Source of the DNA: a virus
DNA length: 35,935 nt
IMG/VR virus record: IMGVR_UViG_3300009378_000025
Location: 1-35,935 of that record
Reading direction: 5' to 3' (one strand)
Part shown: piece after piece, positions 13,682 to 21,405 of the stretch
Layout: the number at the start of each line of letters is the position of its first letter
Numbering within the stretch: position 1 is the stretch's first letter
Notes under the pieces: generated by a model
Seen by the model: the letters and a program-made list of their open reading frames with translations, nothing else
The model's database searches: none
What the model was told of the DNA's origin: nothing
Program-made: the position numbers and the translations under genes

Positions 13682-16186
13682 ATGAATCAAAAAATGTATA
13701 CGAATGCCTATCGGTTTGGCAAAAATATCCGATACCTTGGTTATGAAAATGGGAAGCGTGTGCAACGCACAATTCCTTTTAAACCAACACTTTATGTCAC
13801 CTCCCAAGATCCTAAGTCTACCTGGAAATCTCTAGAAGGATCACCCGTGGAACCAATTGTCTTTGGCTCTATGAGGGAGGCTTCTGACTTCTCAAAGCAA
13901 TATGCTAATGTCAATAAGTTTAAGATATATGGTAACACCAACTATGTTGCTCAATATCTTAATCAGGAGTTCCCCGGAAAAATTAAGTGGGATCCGAAAC
14001 ATATTAACATAACATCTGTCGATATTGAAACTAAATTCGATGATGGCTTTCCATATCCGGAAGTTGCTGACCAAGAAGTAACTGCCATTACATGTAAGAA
14101 TAACATTGATGATATTTACTATGTCTTTGGGTGTGGTGAATATGATGTAGAAAAATCTATCATGCAAGATAATCAGGTGAAGTATATCAAATGTAATGAT
14201 GAAAAGGAGTTGTTACTTCGTTATACATTACATATGCAAACCGTGGATATTATTACTGGCTGGAATGTCCGCTTCTTTGATATACCATACCTTGTTAATA
14301 GAATTGAAAAGATATGTGGTAAAGAGATAATGAAAAAGTTATCTCCTTGGGGTGATGTAACATTAAGAGAAATTGAATCATTTGGATCTAAAAAGCAAAC
14401 ATTCAATCTTAAAGGTGTTGCTATATTAGACTACATTGAGTTATATAAGAAATTTACATACACTGCCCAAGAATCATATAAGTTAGATCATATTGCACAC
14501 GTTGAATTAGGTGATAGTAAAATATCATATGAAGAACATGGTGACCTTATGGATCTATATACTAATGACTACCAAAAGTTTATTGACTACAATATTAAAG
14601 ACGTAGAGATTGTGGATAGACTCGAAGATAAAATGGGTCTTATTACTCTCGCAATGACTATGGCTTACAAAGGTGGTGTAAATTTTGAGGAAGTACTAGG
14701 CACTGTGGCTATTTGGGACTCAATTATTTACCGAGATCTATCAGACGGTCATGTGGCAATCCCACAAAACAATGAGTCGGTAAAGGGTGATTATCCTGGT
14801 GGTTATGTTAAGGATCCTATGGTAGGAATGCATGATTGGGTTGTATCCTTTGACTTAAACTCACTATATCCATCTCTTATTATGCAATACAATATGTCTC
14901 CTGAGACTATTCTATCTAATACTGAGGTTGGTGTAACACCCGATGGCATTTTAAATGAGACAATCACTAATAAAGTCCCAGACACTGCTATGGCTGCTAA
15001 TGGTGTTAGGTTTGATACTAAAAAGATTGGAGTACTACCTAGAATTGTAGAAGAACTATATGCTGAACGTGTAGGTGTTAAAGAGGAGATGTTGAAGGCC
15101 CAACAGGAAATGGAAGGGGCTAAAGATAAATCTAAAACAGAACAATACGCTATTGAAAAACGAATAGCAATTGCCAAGAACAAACAAATGGCTATTAAGA
15201 TTCTACTCAACTCTTTGTATGGTGCAATGGGAAACAAATGGTTTAGGTACTTTGATATGAGGATTGCCGAGGGTATCACATTATCCGGCCAGACTACTAT
15301 TAAGTGGGCAGAGAAACATCTTAATAAATTTTTAAATAAAACTCTGGAGAGTGATGGAAACACTGATTATGTCATTGCTATTGATACTGATTCTGTTTAT
15401 GTTAACTTGGGTCCTCTTATACATAAGCTTAACCCTAATAAACCTATTGATTTTCTTGATCAAGTTTGTGGTACAACATTGGAAGATGTCCTTACTAACG
15501 CTTATGATGATTTATACAATAGGTTGGGTGGCAGATCTAATAAAATGGTCATGGGTAGAGAAGTTATTGCTGATCGAGGTATTTGGACAGCTAAGAAACG
15601 GTATATCTTAAATGTACATGATAATGAGGGAGTTAGATATACTAAACCTAAGTTAAAGATTATGGGTATTGAAGCAATCAAATCCTCGACTCCAGCGATA
15701 TGCAGACAAGCTCTTAAGGATATGTTTACTACAATTATTACTAAGAATGAAAGTGCTGTTCAGGATGAAATAGCATCATTTAAAGATATATTTCTAAAGT
15801 CATCAGCAGAGGAAGTATCATTTCCTAGGGGAATACATGAACTCAAAAAGTGGGAAGATGAAAAGACTATATACTCTAAAGGAACACCAATTCATGTTAG
15901 AGGTGCTATAATGCATAACCATGCTGTTAAAGAAAAGAAACTATCGAGAAAGATTAATGCTATTGAGTCAGGAGATAAAGTAAAATTTACATATCTTAAA
16001 ATGCCTAATCCAATAAAGAGTAACGTTATCTCGTTTGTGGATTATCTTCCCAGACAGTTTAAATTAGATGACTATATAGATTATAATACACAATTTGAAA
16101 AGACTTTTGTATCTGTTATTAAACCTATATTAACATCTATTGGATGGGAAATAGAAAAGACTGTATCTCTTGAAGACTTTTTTTAA
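13682..16186 (+). CDS. 43: DNA polymerase gp43 (family B)
   Basis: An 834-residue family B polymerase with intact proofreading and polymerase motifs: Exo I SVDIETKFDDGFP (about 112-124), Exo II ITGWNVRFFDIPYL, Exo III YNIKDVEIVDRLE, Pol A FDLNSLYPSLIMQYN (about 390), Pol B KILLNSLYGAMGN and Pol C AIDTDSVYVNL (about 566). The terminal SLEDFF is a clamp-binding peptide like that of T4 gp43. Length is somewhat below T4 (898). The N terminus aligns with marine gp43 proteins from Met1. No ribosome site exists; the ATG is at the predicted transcription start. No intron or split is seen. Confidence 0.96.
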   Translation: MNQKMYTNAYRFGKNIRYLGYENGKRVQRTIPFKPTLYVTSQDPKSTWKSLEGSPVEPIVFGSMREASDFSKQYANVNKFKIYGNTNYVAQYLNQEFPGKIKWDPKHINITSVDIETKFDDGFPYPEVADQEVTAITCKNNIDDIYYVFGCGEYDVEKSIMQDNQVKYIKCNDEKELLLRYTLHMQTVDIITGWNVRFFDIPYLVNRIEKICGKEIMKKLSPWGDVTLREIESFGSKKQTFNLKGVAILDYIELYKKFTYTAQESYKLDHIAHVELGDSKISYEEHGDLMDLYTNDYQKFIDYNIKDVEIVDRLEDKMGLITLAMTMAYKGGVNFEEVLGTVAIWDSIIYRDLSDGHVAIPQNNESVKGDYPGGYVKDPMVGMHDWVVSFDLNSLYPSLIMQYNMSPETILSNTEVGVTPDGILNETITNKVPDTAMAANGVRFDTKKIGVLPRIVEELYAERVGVKEEMLKAQQEMEGAKDKSKTEQYAIEKRIAIAKNKQMAIKILLNSLYGAMGNKWFRYFDMRIAEGITLSGQTTIKWAEKHLNKFLNKTLESDGNTDYVIAIDTDSVYVNLGPLIHKLNPNKPIDFLDQVCGTTLEDVLTNAYDDLYNRLGGRSNKMVMGREVIADRGIWTAKKRYILNVHDNEGVRYTKPKLKIMGIEAIKSSTPAICRQALKDMFTTIITKNESAVQDEIASFKDIFLKSSAEEVSFPRGIHELKKWEDEKTIYSKGTPIHVRGAIMHNHAVKEKKLSRKINAIESGDKVKFTYLKMPNPIKSNVISFVDYLPRQFKLDDYIDYNTQFEKTFVSVIKPILTSIGWEIEKTVSLEDFF

Positions 16187-16195
16187 TAAAAAGGG

Positions 16196-16224
16196 TTTAC
16201 TTTTGACAAGAAATGTGTTATAAT
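16196..16224 (+). promoter_or_regulatory. Early promoter, TTTACTTTT class, for the glycosyltransferase unit
   Basis: TTTACT (16196-16201), 17-bp spacer, extended -10 TGTTATAAT (TATAAT 16219-16224). It is followed by a 21-nt leader with AGGA before the ATG at 16252. Confidence 0.8.
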
Positions 16225-16251
16225 ATATTATATAAATCAGGAAAATAAATT

Positions 16252-17139
16252 ATGAATCCAAAATATCCAGTTTACATCATCTCGAAAGGCAGAGCTGATA
16301 GTAGAATGACTTCCAAGACTCTAGAAGAGATTGGAGTGCCTTATAGAATTGTTATTGAAAAATCAGAGTATGAAGACTACGCTGCTGTAATTGACCCGGC
16401 TAAAATTCTAACTCTCCCAGAAGGATTTAGAGATGATCCAGAGCTTGCCTTCCCAGATGTAGATGGAAGACTTGGTGGTTCTATTCCAGTTCGTAATTGG
16501 GTTTGGAAACACTCTATGGAAGAAGGACATAAGAAGCATTGGATTTTAGATGATAACATTCGTCACTTCTATAGACTAAATAGAAATTTAAAGGTACGTG
16601 TAACATCAGGAACTACTTTTAGACTATGTGAAATTTTTACTGACAGATATAAAGACATTGGAATGTCTGGTATGAACTATGCGTTCTTTGCTCCTAGGTC
16701 TCAAAAGAAAGCTCCATTCTATGTTAATACTAGAATTTATTCATGTATCCTTATTAACAATGAGGTTGAACATAGATGGAGAGGCAAGTACAATGAGGAT
16801 ACAGATTTAAGTTTACGAGTACTTAAGTCTGGGTATAGAACTATTCTATTCAATGCTTATTTATGTGGTAAAGCAGCAACTCACTCGATGAAGGGTGGTA
16901 ATACGGAAGAAGTATATGAAGTTAAAGATGGCCAAAGCTCTGATAACCGTAGAGAGTTTGCTGAGTCTCTTAAGGCTCAACACCCAGATGTGGTTGAAGT
17001 AATTATGAGATGGGGAAGATGCCATCACTTAGTTAACTATCGAGTCTTTAAGCAACCACTCGAATATAAAGATGACTATATACCTAAGTATGGTGTAAAC
17101 GAATACGGATTAAAAATGATAACAATGGAGGAAGAATAA
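16252..17139 (+). CDS. TET-associated-type DNA glycosyltransferase (TAGT/GREB1 family)
   Basis: A 295-residue GT-A glycosyltransferase with the TAGT pattern: N-terminal YPVYIISKGRADSRMTSKTL, the nucleotide-sugar/metal site KKHWILDDNIRHF (about 94-106), MSGMNYAFF, and the catalytic acidic RGKYNEDTDLSLRVL (about 179-193) followed by LFNAYL and SMKGGNTEE. TAGT enzymes add sugars to hydroxymethylated pyrimidines in phage DNA. The gene stands next to gp43 and upstream of an SDR epimerase and a UDP-glucose dehydrogenase that could supply the sugar donor. No hydroxymethylating enzyme is certain in the window. GGA lies 9 nt before the ATG. Confidence 0.82.
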   Translation: MNPKYPVYIISKGRADSRMTSKTLEEIGVPYRIVIEKSEYEDYAAVIDPAKILTLPEGFRDDPELAFPDVDGRLGGSIPVRNWVWKHSMEEGHKKHWILDDNIRHFYRLNRNLKVRVTSGTTFRLCEIFTDRYKDIGMSGMNYAFFAPRSQKKAPFYVNTRIYSCILINNEVEHRWRGKYNEDTDLSLRVLKSGYRTILFNAYLCGKAATHSMKGGNTEEVYEVKDGQSSDNRREFAESLKAQHPDVVEVIMRWGRCHHLVNYRVFKQPLEYKDDYIPKYGVNEYGLKMITMEEE

Positions 17140-17408
17140 TGAGTGATAATTTATTTGTAATTACCGAACAAGAAGAAGAAAGAAATAAGTGGGATGGTTG
17201 GGAAGATATGCCTGAGTATGTCCAGGAAAATGATGAAGCATATCATATGATGAAGGTGAGATTTAGAAACGATGAAGACATTGCAGAGTTTGCTAAGTTA
17301 ATTGGACAACCTCACATCACTAAGAAGTCTAAGTACACTTGGTTCCCTCGAGTAGATACTACCGAAAATACACTTTTAAGATGGATTGATGAAGATGATC
17401 AAAAATAA
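17139..17408 (+). CDS. Conserved hypothetical protein downstream of the glycosyltransferase
   Basis: An 89-residue acidic protein with the core HMMKVRFRNDEDIAEFAKLIGQ followed by TKKSKYTWFPR. The basic-aromatic stretch could contact nucleic acid or nucleotide. No named family is recognised. It starts on the base where the glycosyltransferase gene ends and has GAGGAAG 7 nt upstream, so it is cotranslated with it. It overlaps the SDR gene by 14 nt. Confidence 0.6.
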   Translation: MSDNLFVITEQEEERNKWDGWEDMPEYVQENDEAYHMMKVRFRNDEDIAEFAKLIGQPHITKKSKYTWFPRVDTTENTLLRWIDEDDQK

Positions 17409-18273
17409 AACTATACTTGTCACCGGAGGTGCCGGTTTTATTGGGAGTCATTTATGTGAGGAACTAGTAAAGAATAATATTGTGTGGAGTTTAGATAATT
17501 ATTTTACTGGTTCTGTAATGAATCATGTTACAGGTGTTAATTACGTTAAAGGCCATACAAAAGATATAGAAGATCGAATTGCTATTATTCCAGATATTGT
17601 ATACCACCTTGGTGAATACTCTCGTGTTGAACAAAGCTTTGATGATATTATGACTGTGTGGGATTCAAATAAGAATGGTACATTTGCCGTACTTGAATTT
17701 GTTAGAAAGACTGGTGCAAAACTAATTTACTCTGGTTCATCTACTAAGTTTGCCGATGATGGTATTGGTAAAAATCAAAGTCCCTATGCTTGGACTAAAT
17801 CAACCAATACAGAACTTGTTAATAATTATTCTAACTGGTTTGGTCTCAACTTTGCAATTACATATTTCTATAATGTGTATGGAGATAGAGAAATATCTAC
17901 TGGTAAGTATGCAACTCTTATTGCTCTTTTTAAAGAAAAGCTTAAGAATAAAGAACCATTCACGGTAGTTTCTCCTGGCACACAACACAGAAACTTTACA
18001 CATATTAAAGATATTATTAATGGTCTATTAATTGTTGGTGAAAAAGGTGAGGGTGATGGTTTTGGTATTGGAGCTCAACAGAGTTACTCTATCAATGAAG
18101 TTGCAGAGATGTTTGCAACTAAAGCTCATTTGTCAACCATTAAATATTTACCTGAACGACCTGGTAATAGAATGGGTGGTACTGTTCTATCTGATAAAAC
18201 AAAAGAACTTGGTTGGAAAGAAGAACACAATTTGAAGGATTATATCAATGAACTATTCATTAACACTCTTTAA
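17395..18273 (+). CDS. NAD-dependent epimerase/dehydratase (SDR, nucleotide-sugar type)
   Basis: A 292-residue extended SDR: Rossmann TVTGGAGFIGSH-type loop seen as LVTGGAGFIGSHLCEEL (about 6-22), catalytic YAWTK preceded by SGSSTKFADDG, and the late HRNFTHIKDIINGLL and RPGNRMGGTVLS segments. It resembles UDP-glucose 4-epimerase and UDP-glucuronate decarboxylase enzymes. With the UDP-glucose dehydrogenase downstream, a UDP-glucuronate or UDP-xylose-type product is plausible. ATG 17395 is used; TTG 17386 and ATG 17389 are alternatives. It overlaps the following gene by 26 nt. Confidence 0.85.
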   Translation: MIKNKTILVTGGAGFIGSHLCEELVKNNIVWSLDNYFTGSVMNHVTGVNYVKGHTKDIEDRIAIIPDIVYHLGEYSRVEQSFDDIMTVWDSNKNGTFAVLEFVRKTGAKLIYSGSSTKFADDGIGKNQSPYAWTKSTNTELVNNYSNWFGLNFAITYFYNVYGDREISTGKYATLIALFKEKLKNKEPFTVVSPGTQHRNFTHIKDIINGLLIVGEKGEGDGFGIGAQQSYSINEVAEMFATKAHLSTIKYLPERPGNRMGGTVLSDKTKELGWKEEHNLKDYINELFINTL

Positions 18274-19174
18274 ATCTCTATACGATAATAAGACTAACAA
18301 GACAATGACCTTTGATGATTTTCAAGGGCTTGAGGATCTTCTATATAGTTTAGCCAAAGAGCCTAAAGAAACAAAGAAGGATGCTCAACTAATTTCCCCT
18401 GCTTCATATAAGAAAGGTACAACACGTGCTAATCTAAATGTAACTGCCTGGGAAGGATGGGCTGCGGTGGATGTAGATTCTCATAAGTTTGAAGGTGATT
18501 TACAGGCAGAATTGAAGGCTAGATATGGTAAGTATTACTTTGTATGTTACTCAACAGCTTCCTCTACGGTAGAACATCCTAAGTTTAGACTTGTGTTCCC
18601 TCTAACGAATGAAGTATTAACGGAGAAGATATCTCATTTTTGGTTTGCTTTAAATACTGAGCTTGGCGAGATTGGAGACATTCAAACAAAGGATTTAAGT
18701 AGGATGTTCTATATTCCAGGTAAGTATAAAGATGCATACAACTTTATTTTTACTAATGAAGCTGAATATATGAATCCATTTGATTTAATAAATAAACATC
18801 CATACGTTGAAAAGTCAAAGAGTTTATTTGATAATTTACCACCGGCTATACGTGATGCAATTGTTAAAGAGAGAAAGGCTAAGTTGACCAATACAGATAT
18901 CTCTTGGACTAACTATACAGATTGTCCATTCGTATCTAAGAAGATGATAAAAGATTATAATAGCATCTCTGATACTGGGTGGTATCATAAGATGTATCAG
19001 ATTATGGTATCGATTGCGTATGCTGCAACTAAAATGAATTATCCTATTTCCGTATTGGAGATAGTAAGACTATGTAAAGACATAGATCAGGCCACGGGTG
19101 ACTGGTATAAGAAACGACCCCTTGAAACTGAAGCCGCTAGAGCTTTAGAATATGTAATGAATAATAATTTATAG
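18248..19174 (+). CDS. Candidate AEP-type primase (gp61 replacement)
   Basis: A 308-residue protein whose centre looks like an archaeo-eukaryotic primase catalytic core: a DxD in WAAVDVDSHK (about residues 72-79), a strand YYFVCYSTASST, then HPKFRLVFPL (about 111-120), where the basic residue and following strand fit AEP motifs II-III. A helical C-terminal part (about 225-308) with WYHKMYQIMVSIAYAA could be the accessory domain. No zinc finger or Toprim (ExxxxxDxD) of T4 gp61 is visible. It sits upstream of uvsX and helicase gp41, where a primase is needed. AGGA precedes the ATG. The call rests on motif reading and position. Confidence 0.55.
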   Translation: MNYSLTLFKSLYDNKTNKTMTFDDFQGLEDLLYSLAKEPKETKKDAQLISPASYKKGTTRANLNVTAWEGWAAVDVDSHKFEGDLQAELKARYGKYYFVCYSTASSTVEHPKFRLVFPLTNEVLTEKISHFWFALNTELGEIGDIQTKDLSRMFYIPGKYKDAYNFIFTNEAEYMNPFDLINKHPYVEKSKSLFDNLPPAIRDAIVKERKAKLTNTDISWTNYTDCPFVSKKMIKDYNSISDTGWYHKMYQIMVSIAYAATKMNYPISVLEIVRLCKDIDQATGDWYKKRPLETEAARALEYVMNNNL

Positions 19175-19182
19175 GAATAGAT

Positions 19183-20007
19183 ATGAAAAAGATAAAAGTT
19201 GGAATAATTGGATATGGTTTTGTTGGTAAAGCAGCAGCCTATGGTTTTACTACGGATGATAATGAAATTATTATCTCAGACCCACTATTGGGAACTACTA
19301 CACAGGACGTCATAGATGCTGAGCCAGCAGTGACTTTCATTTGTGTGCCTACTCCTATGGGTAATGATGGAGCAATTGATGCATCAATCGTTAAGACTGT
19401 GATGGATGAGATTAATGGTAAATATAAGACTATTACTGTACTTAAATCAACTGTGACTCCTGCTATTGTGGATGAACTATATAAATCACATAACAATTTT
19501 GTATATAACCCAGAGTTCTTAACAGAGGCTAATGCCAAGCATGACTTTGAATATGCAACACATCATGTATTTGGTGGTGATATAAAAGATACAAAAGAGC
19601 TTGAGCAATACTATTTAAATAATTCAATTTGTAAACCTGCACCAAAGTTTCATATGACACCAAAGGAAGCTTCATTTGTTAAGTATGGTATGAATTCTTT
19701 CCTTGCTACTAAAGTATTATTCTTTAATCAATTCTATGATATGTGTAAAAATCATGGAGTATCATTTAATAATATTACACAAGCTATTGGTGCTGACCCA
19801 CGAATTACATATTCACATATGCAGGTTCCAGGACCAGATGGTAGACGAGGTTATGGTGGTGCATGTTTCCCTAAGGATACTACTGCTTTACTTGATTTTT
19901 CAAAGGGTAAATTTACTCAATTAGATACTACAATCAAAGCTAATAATGCATATAGATCTTTATATGAATTAGATGCCAGAGAAAAAGAACAAAAAGTTCA
20001 ATTTTAG
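19183..20007 (+). CDS. UDP-glucose 6-dehydrogenase-like, short form
   Basis: A 274-residue protein with the NAD-binding GIIGYGFVGKA (about 7-17), FICVPTPMGNDG, the conserved VYNPEFLTEANA segment and the catalytic-Cys loop GYGGACFPKD (Cys near 227). These are the hallmarks of UDP-glucose/GDP-mannose dehydrogenases, which oxidise the C6 alcohol of the sugar to an acid in two steps. It ends about 100 residues short of the usual family length, lacking most of the C-terminal UDP-binding domain, yet the frame is clean and the catalytic Cys is kept. It could be active with altered substrate binding. Confidence 0.8.
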   Translation: MKKIKVGIIGYGFVGKAAAYGFTTDDNEIIISDPLLGTTTQDVIDAEPAVTFICVPTPMGNDGAIDASIVKTVMDEINGKYKTITVLKSTVTPAIVDELYKSHNNFVYNPEFLTEANAKHDFEYATHHVFGGDIKDTKELEQYYLNNSICKPAPKFHMTPKEASFVKYGMNSFLATKVLFFNQFYDMCKNHGVSFNNITQAIGADPRITYSHMQVPGPDGRRGYGGACFPKDTTALLDFSKGKFTQLDTTIKANNAYRSLYELDAREKEQKVQF

Positions 20008-20009
20008 GG

Positions 20010-20038
20010 TTTACTTTTGACAAGAAATATGTTATAAT
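20010..20038 (+). promoter_or_regulatory. Early promoter, TTTACTTTT class, for mazG-uvsX-41
   Basis: TTTACT (20010-20015) begins 3 nt after the previous stop; 17-bp spacer; TATAAT 20033-20038. The predicted +1 (20045) is the A of an ATG that opens a 9-codon leader ORF. Confidence 0.82.
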
Positions 20039-20044
20039 ATACAT

Positions 20045-20074
20045 ATGTATTTAATATTATGGAGAAATAAATGA
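20045..20074 (+). CDS. Possible 9-codon leader peptide coupled to mazG
   Basis: ATG at the predicted +1 opens MYLILWRNK, whose TGA overlaps the mazG start codon as ATGA (20071-20074). The mazG ribosome site GGAG lies inside this mini-ORF. The arrangement would allow a ribosome that starts on the leaderless end to terminate and restart on mazG. Short enough to be chance; listed because the same +1 ATG appears at three other promoters. Confidence 0.3.
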   Translation: MYLILWRNK

Positions 20075-20370
20075 GCAATAAAAATATGCATATTGATAAG
20101 TGGTTTGATGATAGAGGCATTACTGAAAATGGTAAACCAATGGCTCAAGCAATTAAGACATTAGAAGAAGTTACTGAACTCTTTGATGCTTTAAATAAGA
20201 ATGATGAGCATGAAGTAATGGATGCTATTGGTGATATTTATGTAACATTAAGAGGGGTTTGTTTAACGTATGGTATCAAAATGGAAGATTGTATCGATCA
20301 AGCATATAATGAAATTAAAGACCGGAAAGGGCATTTGACTCCTGAAGGAACATTTGTGAAGGAGAAGTAA
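20071..20370 (+). CDS. mazG: MazG-like nucleotide pyrophosphohydrolase
   Basis: A 99-residue all-helical protein with the MazG metal-binding pattern: LEEVTELFDAL (E-E-x-x-E, about 31-41) and later EVMDAIGDIYVTL (E-x2-D-x3-D region, about 50-62). It would hydrolyse NTPs or dNTPs to monophosphates; in marine phages, roles in nucleotide-pool or alarmone control have been proposed. GGAG lies 8 nt before the ATG. It is the first full gene of a transcription unit with uvsX and gp41. Confidence 0.82.
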   Translation: MSNKNMHIDKWFDDRGITENGKPMAQAIKTLEEVTELFDALNKNDEHEVMDAIGDIYVTLRGVCLTYGIKMEDCIDQAYNEIKDRKGHLTPEGTFVKEK

Positions 20371-21405
20371 ATGAGCATAATGGATAAATTAAAGAAGAAT
20401 AGTAGAATTAAAGATACAGCAATTCTATCTAAATCTAAACTATTCTCTGGTAAGGATATGGTACCCACAAAGGTACCGATGATTAACGTTGCATTATCAG
20501 GTGATCCTGATGGTGGACTAAGTTCCGGACTAACAGTGCTAGCAGGGCCTTCGAAGCATTTTAAGACTTCGTTTGCCTTACTAATGGCCGCAGCCTACTT
20601 AGATAAGTATGAAGATGCTGTTTTGTTATTCTATGACTCAGAGTTTGGTTCTCCGCAACAATATTTTCAAAGCTTTGGTATTGATACCAATCGTGTACTT
20701 CATACACCTATTAAGAATGTAGAAGAACTTAAGTTTGATGTTATTAATCAAATGGAGAATATCGAAAAAGATGAAAAAGTAATTGTTGTTATTGACTCTA
20801 TTGGTAACCTTGCTTCTAAGAAAGAATTAGATGATGCAATGGCAGAGAAATCTGTTGCTGATATGACACGTGCTAAAGCCCTTAAAGGTTTATTTAGAAT
20901 GGTTACACCTTATTTAACTATGAGTGATATCCCACTTATTGCTATTAATCATACTTACCAAGAAATTGGATTATTCCCTAAGGCTATTGTATCAGGTGGA
21001 ACAGGAATTTACTATTCAGCCGACAATATCTGGATTCTTGGTAGACAACAAGAGAAGAAAGGTACTGAGATTAAAGGTTATAACTTTATTATCAATGTAG
21101 AGAAGTCAAGATTTGTTAAAGAGAAGAGTAAGATTCCAATTTCTGTAACTTGGGAAGGTGGTATTGCCCCTTACTCTGGGCTACTCGGCGCTGCTATGGA
21201 AGGTGGGTTTGTTGTTAAGCCTACAATGGGTTGGTATGCAAGAGTTGATACAAGCACAGGTGAAGTTGAAGATCAAAAAGTTAGGGAAAAGGATACTCTT
21301 ACTAAAGAATTCTGGGAACCTGTATTTAATAATACTGGATTTAAAGATTATTTAAAGGAGAAGTACCAAGTAGGCCATGCTGAAATGATTAAGGGCACTG
21401 AATGA
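20371..21405 (+). CDS. uvsX: UvsX RecA-like recombinase
   Basis: A 344-residue RecA-family recombinase with the UvsX-type Walker A GPSKHFKTSF (about 59-68), a catalytic Glu region LLFYDSEFGSP, Walker B VIVVIDSIGNL (about 137-147) and the L2-region PKAIVSGGTGIYYS. Length is close to T4 UvsX (about 390), slightly short. It forms filaments on single-stranded DNA for strand exchange and recombination-dependent replication together with gp46/47. GGAGAAG precedes the ATG, directly after the mazG stop; the end overlaps gp41 by 4 nt. Confidence 0.94.
   Translation: MSIMDKLKKNSRIKDTAILSKSKLFSGKDMVPTKVPMINVALSGDPDGGLSSGLTVLAGPSKHFKTSFALLMAAAYLDKYEDAVLLFYDSEFGSPQQYFQSFGIDTNRVLHTPIKNVEELKFDVINQMENIEKDEKVIVVIDSIGNLASKKELDDAMAEKSVADMTRAKALKGLFRMVTPYLTMSDIPLIAINHTYQEIGLFPKAIVSGGTGIYYSADNIWILGRQQEKKGTEIKGYNFIINVEKSRFVKEKSKIPISVTWEGGIAPYSGLLGAAMEGGFVVKPTMGWYARVDTSTGEVEDQKVREKDTLTKEFWEPVFNNTGFKDYLKEKYQVGHAEMIKGTE

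Noticed and set aside
14803-15363. Minus-strand open frame of 186 codons inside gp43
   Set aside because: It is antisense to the polymerase catalytic region, has no ribosome site or family resemblance, and all convincing genes are on the + strand.
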